Below, piece after piece: positions 37,990 through 49,077 of a DNA stretch of 57,832 bases. Within the stretch, counting starts at the first letter, position 1; each line of letters begins with the position of its first letter. The position numbers and the translations under genes were made by a program. The notes under the pieces are model-generated. The model saw only the letters and a list, made by a program, of their open reading frames with translations. It searched no databases and had not been told where the DNA came from. Where the stretch lies: contig NZ_CAAHFN010000061.1 of the NCBI RefSeq assembly GCF_900961225.1, forward strand, positions 1 to 57,832, given 5' to 3'. Origin of the DNA: Modicisalibacter radicis. GTDB taxonomy: Bacteria > Pseudomonadota > Gammaproteobacteria > Pseudomonadales > Halomonadaceae.

Positions 37990-38319
37990 ATGCTGGACTT
38001 CTTCATTTCACAGGCGCACGCGGAAGGCGGTGCGGCTGCGGGCGGCGGTATCGCCCAGATCGTCATGCTGGTCGGCTTCGTACTGATCTTCTACTTCCTG
38101 CTGTGGCGCCCGCAGTCCAAGCGCGCCAAGCAGCACAAGCAGCTCATCAGCAACCTCGACAAGGGTGACGAGATCGTCATCGGCGGCGGACTGGTCGGCC
38201 GGGTCACCAAGGTCAGCGACGAGTTCCTGACCATGGAGATCGCCGAGGGCACCGAGGTCAACGTGCAGAAGAACGCCGTCGCGGCGGTCCTGCCCAAGGG
38301 CACGCTGAAGTCCCTCTGA
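37990..38319 (+). CDS. yajC: Sec translocon accessory protein YajC
   Basis: Small inner-membrane protein, 109 residues, one helix (about 20-40, VMLVGFVLIFYFLLWRPQ) followed by the conserved RPQSKRAKQHKQLISNL and GDEIVIGGGLVGRVTKV cytoplasmic domain. Forms the SecDF-YajC complex assisting SecYEG. CAGGAGA precedes the ATG. Upstream of secD in the usual order. Confidence 0.95.
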   Translation: MLDFFISQAHAEGGAAAGGGIAQIVMLVGFVLIFYFLLWRPQSKRAKQHKQLISNLDKGDEIVIGGGLVGRVTKVSDEFLTMEIAEGTEVNVQKNAVAAVLPKGTLKSL

Positions 38320-38329
38320 TACCTCCTCA

Positions 38330-38355
38330 CGCTGCCGGCCCCCGTGTCGGCAGCG
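38330..38355 (+). other. Hairpin between yajC and secD
   Basis: CGCTGCCG and CGGCAGCG form a perfect 8-bp stem with a 10-base loop, followed by CTCTTAC. Too weak a T tract for a confident terminator; it may tune secDF expression relative to yajC. Confidence 0.4.
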
Positions 38356-38389
38356 CTCTTACAGCGTCAGCAACAAGGACAGGGCTTCC

Positions 38390-40240
<1,851 letters not shown>

Positions 40241-40252
40241 GGGGCTAACGCG

Positions 40253-41164
40253 ATGCGACAGTTCGACTTCATGGGCAAGCGCCGCCTGGCCTTCATCGTC
40301 TCGGGCGTGCTGCTGCTGGTCTCGATCGTCACGCTGGCGCTCCAGCAGCTCAACCTGGGGCTGGACTTCACCGGCGGCACGCTGGTCGAGGTCCGCTACG
40401 CCACGGCGCCGGCGCTCGAGGCAGTGCGTCAGGCGCTGGAGAGCGCCGGCTTCGACAACGTCTCGGTACAGACCTTCGGCGCGCCCTCCGAGGTGCTGGT
40501 GCGCCTGCAGCAGGCCTTCGACCCCGGCGTCGGGGCGCAGGTCACCGAGGTGCTGCGCCAGAGCGGCGAGAACGTCAGCCTGGTGCGCGCCGAGTTCGTC
40601 GGCGCCCAGGTCGGCGGCCAGCTGCGCGACCAGAGCGGCCTCGGCATGCTGGTGGCGCTCGGCGCGGTGATGCTCTACGTGGCGCTGCGCTTCCAGTACA
40701 AGTTCTCGCTGGGCGCGCTGCTGGCGCTGGTCCACGACGTGATCATCGTGCTCGGGGTGTTCTCGCTGTTCCAGATCGACTTCGACCTGACCGTGCTGGC
40801 CGCCGTGCTGGCGGTGATCGGCTATTCGCTCAACGACACCATCATCGTCTACGACCGGATCCGCGAGAATATCCGCAAGTCGCGCATCGAACACATGCCG
40901 ACGATCTTCAACGAATCGATCAACCAGACTCTGGCGCGCACCCTGGCGACCTCCGGCACCACCCTGCTGGTGCTGCTGGCCCTGCTGCTGCTCGGCGGCG
41001 ACATGATCCACAACTTCGCCCTGGCGCTGATCATCGGCGTGGGCGTGGGCACCTACTCATCGGTCTACGTCGCCTCGGCACTGCTGATCTCGATCAACCT
41101 GCAGCGCGAGGACCTGATGCCGGCACAGAAGGAAAACGCCGACGGCGAGGAAGAGCTGCCCTGA
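40253..41164 (+). CDS. secF: Protein translocase subunit SecF
   Basis: Inner-membrane partner of SecD, 303 residues with six helices. Motifs: FDFMGKRRLAF near the N-terminus, LGLDFTGGTLVEV, VIGYSLNDTIIVYDRIREN and SINQTLARTLATSGTT. Last gene of the queA-tgt-yajC-secD-secF run, ended by a terminator. Confidence 0.96.
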   Translation: MRQFDFMGKRRLAFIVSGVLLLVSIVTLALQQLNLGLDFTGGTLVEVRYATAPALEAVRQALESAGFDNVSVQTFGAPSEVLVRLQQAFDPGVGAQVTEVLRQSGENVSLVRAEFVGAQVGGQLRDQSGLGMLVALGAVMLYVALRFQYKFSLGALLALVHDVIIVLGVFSLFQIDFDLTVLAAVLAVIGYSLNDTIIVYDRIRENIRKSRIEHMPTIFNESINQTLARTLATSGTTLLVLLALLLLGGDMIHNFALALIIGVGVGTYSSVYVASALLISINLQREDLMPAQKENADGEEELP

Positions 41165-41187
41165 CGCGGCGCGCCTGGCAGGACCGC

Positions 41188-41219
41188 GACACCCCGCCTC
41201 GGCGGGGTGTCGTCGTTTG
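41188..41219 (+). terminator. Terminator between secF and the convergent sigma-54 activator gene
   Basis: GACACCCCGCC-TC-GGCGGGGTGTC is a perfect 11-bp inverted repeat followed by GTCGTTTGT. It lies in the 64-base convergent gap and could serve both strands, though T runs are short. Confidence 0.75.
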
Positions 41220-41228
41220 TGCGCGGCG

Positions 41229-42635
<1,407 letters not shown>

Positions 42636-42654
42636 GTCGCTTCCCGAGTTCGGT

Positions 42655-42721
42655 GATTCACTTTCGCATCAATGATACACGAATGAATCGCAAAGCGTCC
42701 CGAACGATTCATCGATGAATC
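42655..42721 (+). promoter_or_regulatory. Upstream activator sites for the sigma-54 regulator
   Basis: A perfect 16-bp palindrome GATTCATCGATGAATC lies at 42706-42721. Its half-sites recur upstream as GATTCA (42655-42660) and TGAATC (42684-42689). The palindrome centre is about 50 bp upstream of the -24 element. Repeated symmetric sites in this position are typical enhancers for NtrC/TyrR-type activators. Confidence 0.7.
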
Positions 42722-42760
42722 ACGGCGAGGATACAGCCCGCCAACCACGCCGCCCAGGAG

Positions 42761-42778
42761 CTGGCATGGTTCATGCAA
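42761..42778 (+). promoter_or_regulatory. Sigma-54 (-24/-12) promoter of the guanidino operon
   Basis: TGGCATGGTTCATGCA has GG and GC separated by ten bases, matching TGGCAC-N5-TTGCA at most conserved positions (deviations: T for C in the -24 box, A for T at the first base of the -12 box). Transcription would start near 42788, about 40 bases before the first gene. Confidence 0.75.
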
Positions 42779-42827
42779 CATACACACAACGTCAGTGATC
42801 GATAACAATGCCTCTTCAGGAGACCGC

Positions 42828-43781
42828 ATGGACAAGCCGAACCTCAACCAGCCGCTGGGCGGCAACGAAATGCCGCGCTTCGGCGGCCCGGCGACGATGA
42901 TGCGCCTGCCGACCCAGGTCACCGCCGCCGGCCTGGACGCCGCTTTCATCGGCATCCCCATGGACATCGGCACCTCCAACCGCCCGGGCACCCGCCTGGG
43001 ACCGCGTCAGATCCGCGACGAGTCGCGCATGCTGCGGCCCTACAACATGGCGACCCGCGCCGCGCCCTTCGACAGCCTGCAAGTGGCCGACATCGGCGAC
43101 GTGCCGATCAACACCTTCAACCTGCCCAAGAACCTCGACATCATCAGCGGCTACTACGACGAGGTGCTCGCCCAGGGCTGCGTGCCGCTGACGCTGGGCG
43201 GCGACCACACCCTGACCTGGCCGGTGCTGCGCGCCATCGCCAACAGGCACGGCCCGGTGGGGCTGATCCACATCGACGCCCACGCCGACATCAATCCGCA
43301 CATGTTCGGCGAGGAGGTCGCCCACGGCTGCCCGTTCCGCCGCGCCCAGGAGGAGGGCCTGCTCGACAGCAAAAGGGTGGTGCAGATCGGCCTGCGCGGC
43401 ACCGGCTACGCCGCCGACGACTTCGACTGGTGCCGCGATCAGGGCTTTCGCGTGGTGCCCGCCGAGCAGTGCTGGTACCAGTCGCTGGCGCCGCTGATGG
43501 CCGAGGTCCGCGAGCAGATGGGCGAGGGTCCGGTGTATATCTCGTTCGACATCGACGGCCTCGACCCCTCGGTGGCGCCGGGCACCGGCACCGTCGAGAT
43601 GGGCGGCCTGACCGCCCAGCAGGGCCTCGAGATCGTGCGCGGCGCCTGGGGCCTGAACGTGGTCGGCGGCGACCTGGTCGAGGTCTCGCCGCCCTACGAC
43701 ACCAGCGGCAACACCGCGCTGATGGGCGCCACCCTGCTCTACGAGATGCTCTGTGTGCTGCCGGGTGTCGCGCGCCGCTGA
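42828..43781 (+). CDS. gbuA: Guanidinobutyrase (ureohydrolase family)
   Basis: Manganese ureohydrolase, 317 residues, converting 4-guanidinobutanoate to 4-aminobutyrate and urea. Metal ligands are visible: His127 in GGDHT, Asp150-His152-Asp154 in IDAHAD, Asp241 and Asp243 in FDIDGLDP. The N-terminus (NQPLGGNEMPRFGG) and SRMLRPYNMATRAAPFDSL resemble pseudomonad GbuA more than agmatinase SpeB. CAGGAGA precedes the ATG; the frame is open 11 codons further up, but that would cover the mRNA start region. First gene of the sigma-54 operon. Confidence 0.87.
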   Translation: MDKPNLNQPLGGNEMPRFGGPATMMRLPTQVTAAGLDAAFIGIPMDIGTSNRPGTRLGPRQIRDESRMLRPYNMATRAAPFDSLQVADIGDVPINTFNLPKNLDIISGYYDEVLAQGCVPLTLGGDHTLTWPVLRAIANRHGPVGLIHIDAHADINPHMFGEEVAHGCPFRRAQEEGLLDSKRVVQIGLRGTGYAADDFDWCRDQGFRVVPAEQCWYQSLAPLMAEVREQMGEGPVYISFDIDGLDPSVAPGTGTVEMGGLTAQQGLEIVRGAWGLNVVGGDLVEVSPPYDTSGNTALMGATLLYEMLCVLPGVARR

Positions 43782-43793
43782 ACCGCTTTTTCG

Positions 43794-43817
43794 ACGCCGG
43801 TCGATCCCGACCGGCGT
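43794..43817 (+). other. Intercistronic hairpin between gbuA and the YjiH-type gene
   Basis: ACGCCGGTCG-ATCC-CGACCGGCGT is a perfect 10-bp stem with a 4-base loop and no T tract. It may stabilise the gbuA message. Confidence 0.5.
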
Positions 43818-43844
43818 GATCGACAACAACAATGGGTAGCCACC

Positions 43845-45242
43845 ATGTCTTCCAATCAAGCCACGACCGCGGGCCGCAACGACGGCAACGCCCCCAATGG
43901 CGGGCGACTCAACCGCCGGGCGCTGATCAAGTTTCTGATACCTTCGCTGATCGGGATCGCCATGTTCCTGATCCCGTTCTCCACCGGTGACGGCATCAAT
44001 ATCGGCATGGGCATGCTCGCCGATGGCCTCAAGGCGCTGCTGGGCGGCGCCTTGCCGGCAATCGCCGTGATCGTGCTGTGCCTGTCGGCGCTGCTCACCG
44101 CGCTGGTCAAGCTGACCCGGCCGGGCTGGGCCCGTGACGGCGCGGCCAACGAGCTGTTCGATGTCGCGCCGCTGTGGTTCGGCATGCGCATCCTGGGCGC
44201 CGTGTTCGCGCTGATGACCTACTTCCAGGTCGGCCCGACCGTCGTCATCGCCGACTTCACTGGCGGCGTGATGCTCAACGACCTGGCGCCGGTGCTGCTG
44301 ACGTTCTTCTTCTTCGCCGCCCTGCTGCTGCCCTTTCTGGTCGACTTCGGCTTCATGGAGTTCATCGGCAGCCTGGTGCGCAAGCCGTTCCGGCTGATCT
44401 TCGGCCTGCCCGGGCGCAGCGCCATCGACGCCACCGCCTCGTGGATGGGCTCGGGCACGGTGGGCGTGCTGATCACCACCCAGCAGTACGAGCAGGGCTA
44501 TTACAACCGCCGCGAGGCGTCGGTGATCGCCACCAACTTCTCGATCGTGTCGATCGCCTTCGCGCTGCTGGTGACCAGCTTCATCGGCATCAACCACCTG
44601 TTCGTGCAGTTCTACCTGACCGTGGTGGTCGCCGGATTGATCGCCGCCGTCGTGGTGCCGCGGCTGCCGCCGCTGTCGCGCAAGCCGAACACCTACTACG
44701 AGCCGGTGGGCTGCCGCCTCGAGGAGGAAAACACCCGCCAGGTGGGGGTGCTGCGCTTCAGCCTCGGCCAGGCCGTGGCGCGCGCCGAGACCGCCCCCGG
44801 CCCGCGTGCCCTGGCGCGCAGCGCGATGCTCAACGTCGCCGACATCTTTCTCGGCCTGCTGCCGCTGGTGATCGCGATCGGCACCGTGGCGCTGATACTC
44901 GCCGAGTTCACGCCGCTGTTCACCTGGCTCTCCTACCCGATGGTGCCGGTGCTCGAGTGGCTGCGCATTCCCGAGGCCCAGGCCGCGGCGCCGGCGACCC
45001 TGGTGGGCTTCGCCGACATGTTCCTGCCGGCGGTGCTGGCCAAGGACATCGACAGCGAACTGACACGCTTCGTGATCGCCTGCCTGTCGCTGACCCAGCT
45101 GATCTACATGTCCGAGATCGGCGCGCTGCTGCTGAAATCCAAGATCCCGCTCAAGCTCTGGGAGCTGGTAGCGGTCTTCCTGCTGCGCACGGCGATCACC
45201 CTGCCGATCATCGCCTTCATCGCCCACACCTTCGTGTTCTGA
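43845..45242 (+). CDS. YjiH-family (nucleoside-recognition/Gate domain) membrane protein, probable transporter
   Basis: Inner-membrane protein of 465 residues with about ten helices. The Gate-type segments FLVDFGFMEFIGSLVRKPFRLIFG and SAIDATASWMGSGTVGVLITTQQYEQGYYNRREAS identify the YjiH family, whose transport substrate is not established in general. In similar clusters these proteins sit beside arginine/guanidinobutyrate catabolic genes. Second gene of the operon; stop is followed by a heptanucleotide repeat and then the ThDP-enzyme gene. Confidence 0.78.
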   Translation: MSSNQATTAGRNDGNAPNGGRLNRRALIKFLIPSLIGIAMFLIPFSTGDGINIGMGMLADGLKALLGGALPAIAVIVLCLSALLTALVKLTRPGWARDGAANELFDVAPLWFGMRILGAVFALMTYFQVGPTVVIADFTGGVMLNDLAPVLLTFFFFAALLLPFLVDFGFMEFIGSLVRKPFRLIFGLPGRSAIDATASWMGSGTVGVLITTQQYEQGYYNRREASVIATNFSIVSIAFALLVTSFIGINHLFVQFYLTVVVAGLIAAVVVPRLPPLSRKPNTYYEPVGCRLEEENTRQVGVLRFSLGQAVARAETAPGPRALARSAMLNVADIFLGLLPLVIAIGTVALILAEFTPLFTWLSYPMVPVLEWLRIPEAQAAAPATLVGFADMFLPAVLAKDIDSELTRFVIACLSLTQLIYMSEIGALLLKSKIPLKLWELVAVFLLRTAITLPIIAFIAHTFVF

Positions 45243-45288
45243 ATCGAAGCGACGGGCTACGCGTCTCGAGCCGCGAGCCAAACCGCTC

Positions 45289-45350
45289 GAAGCCCGAAGC
45301 CCGAAGCCCGAAGCCCGAAGCCCGAAGCCCGAAGCCCGAAGCCCGAAGCC
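45289..45350 (+). repeat. Heptanucleotide tandem repeat (GAAGCCC)n, about 8.9 copies
   Basis: Eight perfect GAAGCCC units (45289-45344) and a partial ninth fill the gap between the YjiH-type gene and the decarboxylase gene. The array ends directly at AAAGGA, the ribosome-binding site, 12 bases before the ATG at 45363. Copy number is likely to vary by slippage; each change shifts leader length by 7 bases but does not alter a reading frame. Confidence 0.92.
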
Positions 45351-45362
45351 AAAGGATAAACA

Positions 45363-46967
45363 ATGACCTGCGCCGAACTGCTGATCCGCCTGCTGCGCGA
45401 ACGCTACGCCGTCGACACCCTGTTCGGCATTCCCGGCGTGCATACCGTCGAGCTGTATCGCGGCCTGGAGGGTCAGGCGATCCGCCACGTCACCCCGCGC
45501 CACGAGCAGGGCGCCGGGTTCATGGCCGACGGCTACGCCCGCGCCAGCGGCAAGCCCGGGGTCTGCCTGATCATCACCGGGCCGGGCATGACCAACATCG
45601 CCACCGCCATGGGGCAGGCGCTGGCCGATTCGGTGCCGATGCTGGTGATCTCCAGCGTCAACCGCCGCGATACCCTGGGGCGTGGCCAGGGCCGGCTGCA
45701 CGAACTGCCCAGCCAGCAGCAGACGCTGGCCGGGGTGGCGCGCTTCAGCCACACGCTGCTCGATCCCGGCGCGCTGCCCGAGGTGCTGGCCCGCGCCTTC
45801 GCGGTGTTCTCCTCGGCGCGCCCCGGGCCGGTGCATATCGAGATTCCCATCGACCTGTTCGACGCCCCAGTCACGCCCCCCGCGCAGTGGCCCGGGGCAC
45901 GGCTGTATCGCCCCGCGCCCGACCCGGCCGGGCTGGCCGAGGCCGCCGACTGGCTGCGCGAGGCCGAGCGTCCGCTGGTGCTGCTCGGCGGAGGCTGCGT
46001 GGATGCCGCCGAGGCCGCCCGGCAGCTCGTCGAACGCCTCGACGCGCCGTGCGCCACCACCATCAACGCCAAGGGGCTGCTGGGTCGCGATCACCCCCTG
46101 GACCTGGGCGCCAACACCGCGCTGCCGGCGGTACGCGAACTCGCCCGCGAGGCGGACGTGATCCTCGCCGTGGGCACCGAGCTCGGCGAGACCGACTACG
46201 ACGTGGTGTTCGACGACGGCTTCGCGCTGAGCGGCCGGCTGATTCGCATCGACATCGACGCCGAACAGCTGGTACGCAACCAGGCCACCGCGCTGGGGCT
46301 GGTCGGCGATGCCGGCCGCGCGCTGGAATTGCTGCTCGCGCACTTCCCCACCCCGCTGCCGCGCGACGGCGCACAGCGCGTCCGAAAGGCCCACGAAGCG
46401 CTGGCGCTTGAAAGCGACCCGGCCTTCGTCCCCTTCGTGCCGCTGTTCGCAACGCTGCGCGAGGCGCTGCCCGAGGCGGTGCTGGTCGGCGACTCCACCG
46501 CGCCGGTCTATGCCGCCAACCATCTGGTCTCGCAGCCCGCGCCACGACGTTTCTTCAATGCCTCGACCGGCTACGGCACGCTCGGCTATGGCCTGCCGGC
46601 ATCGCTCGGCGCGGCGTTGGCCAAACCCGAGCTGCCGGTGGTCGCACTGGTCGGCGACGGCGGGGTGATGTTCACGCTGTCCGAGCTGGCCACCGCGGTG
46701 GAGGAGCGCCTGCCGGTGATCGTGCTGCTGTGGCACAACGCCGGCTACGAGGAGATCCGCCGTTACATGGATGCCCACGGCGTCGCCCGCCTGGGCGTCG
46801 ACCTTAAGGCCCCCGACTTTCAGCAGTTGGCCGGCGGCTTCGGCTGTGCGGCGACTCGCGTCGGCAGTCCACACGAATTGGCCTCGGCGCTGGCCAACCG
46901 GCCAAGCGACGCCCCCTATTTGATCGAGGTCGATGCTTTCGCCTGGCAGTCGGCACTGGAGCACTGA
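45363..46967 (+). CDS. aruI: 5-guanidino-2-oxopentanoate (2-ketoarginine) decarboxylase-like ThDP enzyme
   Basis: Thiamine-diphosphate enzyme of the acetolactate synthase/decarboxylase superfamily, 534 residues. The N-terminal Pyr domain has FGIPGVHTVELYRGL and the catalytic Glu48 in TPRHEQGAGFMADGYAR; the C-terminal PP domain has the GDGG (431-434) to Asn459 ThDP motif. GVHTVELYRG and the long likeness to AruI, with guanidinobutyrase and an aldehyde dehydrogenase in the same operon, support decarboxylation of 2-ketoarginine to 4-guanidinobutyraldehyde. Other 2-oxoacids cannot be excluded. Expression may be affected by the heptamer array just upstream. Confidence 0.82.
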   Translation: MTCAELLIRLLRERYAVDTLFGIPGVHTVELYRGLEGQAIRHVTPRHEQGAGFMADGYARASGKPGVCLIITGPGMTNIATAMGQALADSVPMLVISSVNRRDTLGRGQGRLHELPSQQQTLAGVARFSHTLLDPGALPEVLARAFAVFSSARPGPVHIEIPIDLFDAPVTPPAQWPGARLYRPAPDPAGLAEAADWLREAERPLVLLGGGCVDAAEAARQLVERLDAPCATTINAKGLLGRDHPLDLGANTALPAVRELAREADVILAVGTELGETDYDVVFDDGFALSGRLIRIDIDAEQLVRNQATALGLVGDAGRALELLLAHFPTPLPRDGAQRVRKAHEALALESDPAFVPFVPLFATLREALPEAVLVGDSTAPVYAANHLVSQPAPRRFFNASTGYGTLGYGLPASLGAALAKPELPVVALVGDGGVMFTLSELATAVEERLPVIVLLWHNAGYEEIRRYMDAHGVARLGVDLKAPDFQQLAGGFGCAATRVGSPHELASALANRPSDAPYLIEVDAFAWQSALEH

Positions 46968-47018
46968 GAGCGCAGTCGCAACGAGACATAACCAAGACAT
47001 CACAAGGGAACAACAACA

Positions 47019-48338
47019 ATGGCACATTCAACGACCCCGGCCTTCGGCCAGGACACTCTCGACGCGGTCAGCGGCGACCGCAGCCTGGGCTTCCCCGGCA
47101 CCTTCGCGCTGTGGCTGGGCGCCAACGTGGTGGTCACCACGATTCTCACCGGCATGCTGCTGGTGCCGAGCCTGGATTTTCTGCATGCCATGACGCTGGT
47201 GCTGCTGGGTTCGGCGATCGGCATCATTCCGTTGGTGCTGATCGGCGCCATGGGCCAGCGGACCGGCCTGACCACCATGGTGCTGGCCAGGGGCACGTTC
47301 GGTCGCGTCGGGGCCGGCTTCCCGGCCATCGTCAATCTGCTGGCGCTGATCGCCTGGAGCTGGATACAGGCGCTGCTGGCCGGCATGAGCCTCGACTACG
47401 CGATGGAAAGCCTGACCGGCTATTCCAACGTGGCGCTGTTCACGGTGCTCTGCGAAGGGCTGGTGGTGCTCATCGCGCTGCGCGGCCACCTGGGCATCGA
47501 GACCGCCGAGAAACTGGCGGCGGTTCTGATGCTGATTCTATCGGGGGTGGTGGTGTTCGCGCTGGCATCGAACTACGACCTGGCGAGCGTCACCGAGCTG
47601 GCCGCGAGCGGCGGACTGGGTAGCGGCGTGGCCTTCGACATCGTGGTCGCCACGGCGTTCTCGTGGATCCCGCTGGCCGCCGACTACAACCGCCACTGCA
47701 AGAGCCTGCGCGCCGCGGTCGCCGGCACCTGGAGCGGCTATGTGGTCGCCACGCTGATCGCCATGGGCCTGGGGGCCAGCGTCTCGGCGCTGTCGGTAGC
47801 GATCGGCTTCCCGCAGACTTACGATCCCACCCAGTTGCTGAGCGGTTTCGGTTTCGGCCTGCCGGCGGCCCTGGTGATCTTCTTCTCGGTGCTGACCACC
47901 AACGTGATGTGCGTGTACAGCGCCACGCTCTCCTACATGAGCGTGCGCCCGCGTACGGCTTTCTGGAAGCCGGCACTGGTGATCGGTGTCGTCAGCGTGC
48001 TGGGCTCGCTGATCCCCGGCATCCTCGACCAGTTCCAGACCTTCCTGCTGATCATCGGCAGCGTGTTCATTCCGGCCTTCTCGCTGATGATCGTCGACTA
48101 CTATCTGCTGGGCCGCGAGCGTTACAGCGCCGCTCACCTGCTCGGCGATGCCGGAGCGTTGCCCGCCATCAACCCGCTGGCCTTCGCCTGCTACCTGGCT
48201 GGCGCCGCCCTGGCCTACTACTGGAACTGGGTCTCACCGCTGGACTTCGGCGCCTCGCTACCGGTGTTCGTGCTCACCGGCGCGTTCTACTATGTCGCCA
48301 GCCTGGGTCTACGCCGTAGGGGATACGCCACGCCATGA
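47019..48338 (+). CDS. NCS1-family permease (CodB-like)
   Basis: Inner-membrane transporter of 439 residues and about 12 helices. NCS1 features: ALWLGANVVVTTILTGMLLV, GRVGAGFPAIVNLLALIAWSWIQ, AFSWIPLAADYNRHCK and SLMIVDYYLLGR. Relatives import cytosine, allantoin, hydantoins or thiamine precursors; here a guanidino compound or cyclic derivative is plausible. AAGGGA lies ahead of the ATG. Its last codons overlap the hydrolase gene by four bases. Confidence 0.82.
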   Translation: MAHSTTPAFGQDTLDAVSGDRSLGFPGTFALWLGANVVVTTILTGMLLVPSLDFLHAMTLVLLGSAIGIIPLVLIGAMGQRTGLTTMVLARGTFGRVGAGFPAIVNLLALIAWSWIQALLAGMSLDYAMESLTGYSNVALFTVLCEGLVVLIALRGHLGIETAEKLAAVLMLILSGVVVFALASNYDLASVTELAASGGLGSGVAFDIVVATAFSWIPLAADYNRHCKSLRAAVAGTWSGYVVATLIAMGLGASVSALSVAIGFPQTYDPTQLLSGFGFGLPAALVIFFSVLTTNVMCVYSATLSYMSVRPRTAFWKPALVIGVVSVLGSLIPGILDQFQTFLLIIGSVFIPAFSLMIVDYYLLGRERYSAAHLLGDAGALPAINPLAFACYLAGAALAYYWNWVSPLDFGASLPVFVLTGAFYYVASLGLRRRGYATP

Positions 48339-49069
48339 GCCTGAAACGCACACAAGCCACGCAGTGGTATCGCATCACGCCGCACGCCGATGCCATCACG
48401 CTGATCGACGAACCGGCAATCAAGCCCTTCTACCGCTGCAACATCTGGCACGTGCGTGGCCGCGATCGCGACCTGATGGTGGATTTCGGCCTCGGTGCGG
48501 TGCCCCTGCGCCGTCATGTACCGCTGGTCGCCGAACGCGACCTGATGGCGGTCGCCAGCCACACCCACTTCGACCATATCGGTGCCGCGCATGAATTCGA
48601 GTGCTGCCACGTGCATGCCGGCGAGGCCGATATCCTGGCCAGCCCCGACAATGCGCGAACCCTGGCCGACGCCTTTCTCGGCGAGGCGATGTTCGACGTG
48701 CTGCCGCCCGCGCCGTTCGAATACCACAGCTACCGCATCGCGCCGCCACGACGCATCGCCCCGCTCGAGGATGGCGATTGCTTCGATCTCGGCGACCGAC
48801 ACATCGAGGTCATCCATACCCCCGGGCACTCGCCCGGCGGCATCGCACTCTGGGAAGCAGCCAGCGCCACCCTGATCGCCGGCGACATCATCTACGACGG
48901 GCCGCTGATCGAGGACCTCTGGCACAGCGATCTCGACGATTACGCCGCCAGCCTGCGGCGATTGCGCCAACTTCCCGTACGCACCGTCCACGGCGGGCAC
49001 TTCCCGAGCTTCTCGGGACCCCACCTGCATGCGCTGATCGACGCCTGGCTGCGCAATCACGATCTGTAA
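48335..49069 (+). CDS. MBL-fold metallo-hydrolase
   Basis: Soluble 244-residue hydrolase with the binuclear metal motif HTHFDH at 76-81, HTPGHSPGG at 161-169 (metal His161), Asp184 in AGDIIYDGP and a terminal His in HGGHFPSF, so it should be active. The family covers lactonases, glyoxalases, amidases and phosphodiesterases; the substrate cannot be read from sequence. It starts inside the end of the permease gene and is followed after eight bases by the dehydrogenase, so it is a fixed part of the operon and may open a lactam or lactone or hydrolyse an ester/amide of a guanidino acid. Confidence 0.82.
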   Translation: MSLKRTQATQWYRITPHADAITLIDEPAIKPFYRCNIWHVRGRDRDLMVDFGLGAVPLRRHVPLVAERDLMAVASHTHFDHIGAAHEFECCHVHAGEADILASPDNARTLADAFLGEAMFDVLPPAPFEYHSYRIAPPRRIAPLEDGDCFDLGDRHIEVIHTPGHSPGGIALWEAASATLIAGDIIYDGPLIEDLWHSDLDDYAASLRRLRQLPVRTVHGGHFPSFSGPHLHALIDAWLRNHDL

Positions 49070-49077
49070 GGAGCTCC

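Noticed and set aside
42828..43781. Agmatinase SpeB
   Set aside because: Same metal motifs, but the N-terminal region and overall likeness fit guanidinobutyrase, and the operon makes guanidinobutyraldehyde rather than using agmatine. Dual activity is still possible.
45289..45350. Heptamer array considered as a coding repeat
   Set aside because: The frame through it is open only by chance because 7-base units lack stops; the upstream gene ends at 45242 and the downstream gene starts at 45363 with its own ribosome site.
45363..46967. Acetolactate synthase large subunit
   Set aside because: General fold matches, but there is no small subunit gene, and the N-terminal GVHTVELYRG region and the operon partners favour a 2-ketoarginine-type decarboxylase.
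42816..47027. A 1403-codon open frame on the minus strand
   Set aside because: It runs antisense through gbuA, the YjiH gene and aruI, has low-complexity Gln/His/Arg/Gly composition and no domain; long antisense frames are expected opposite GC-rich genes.
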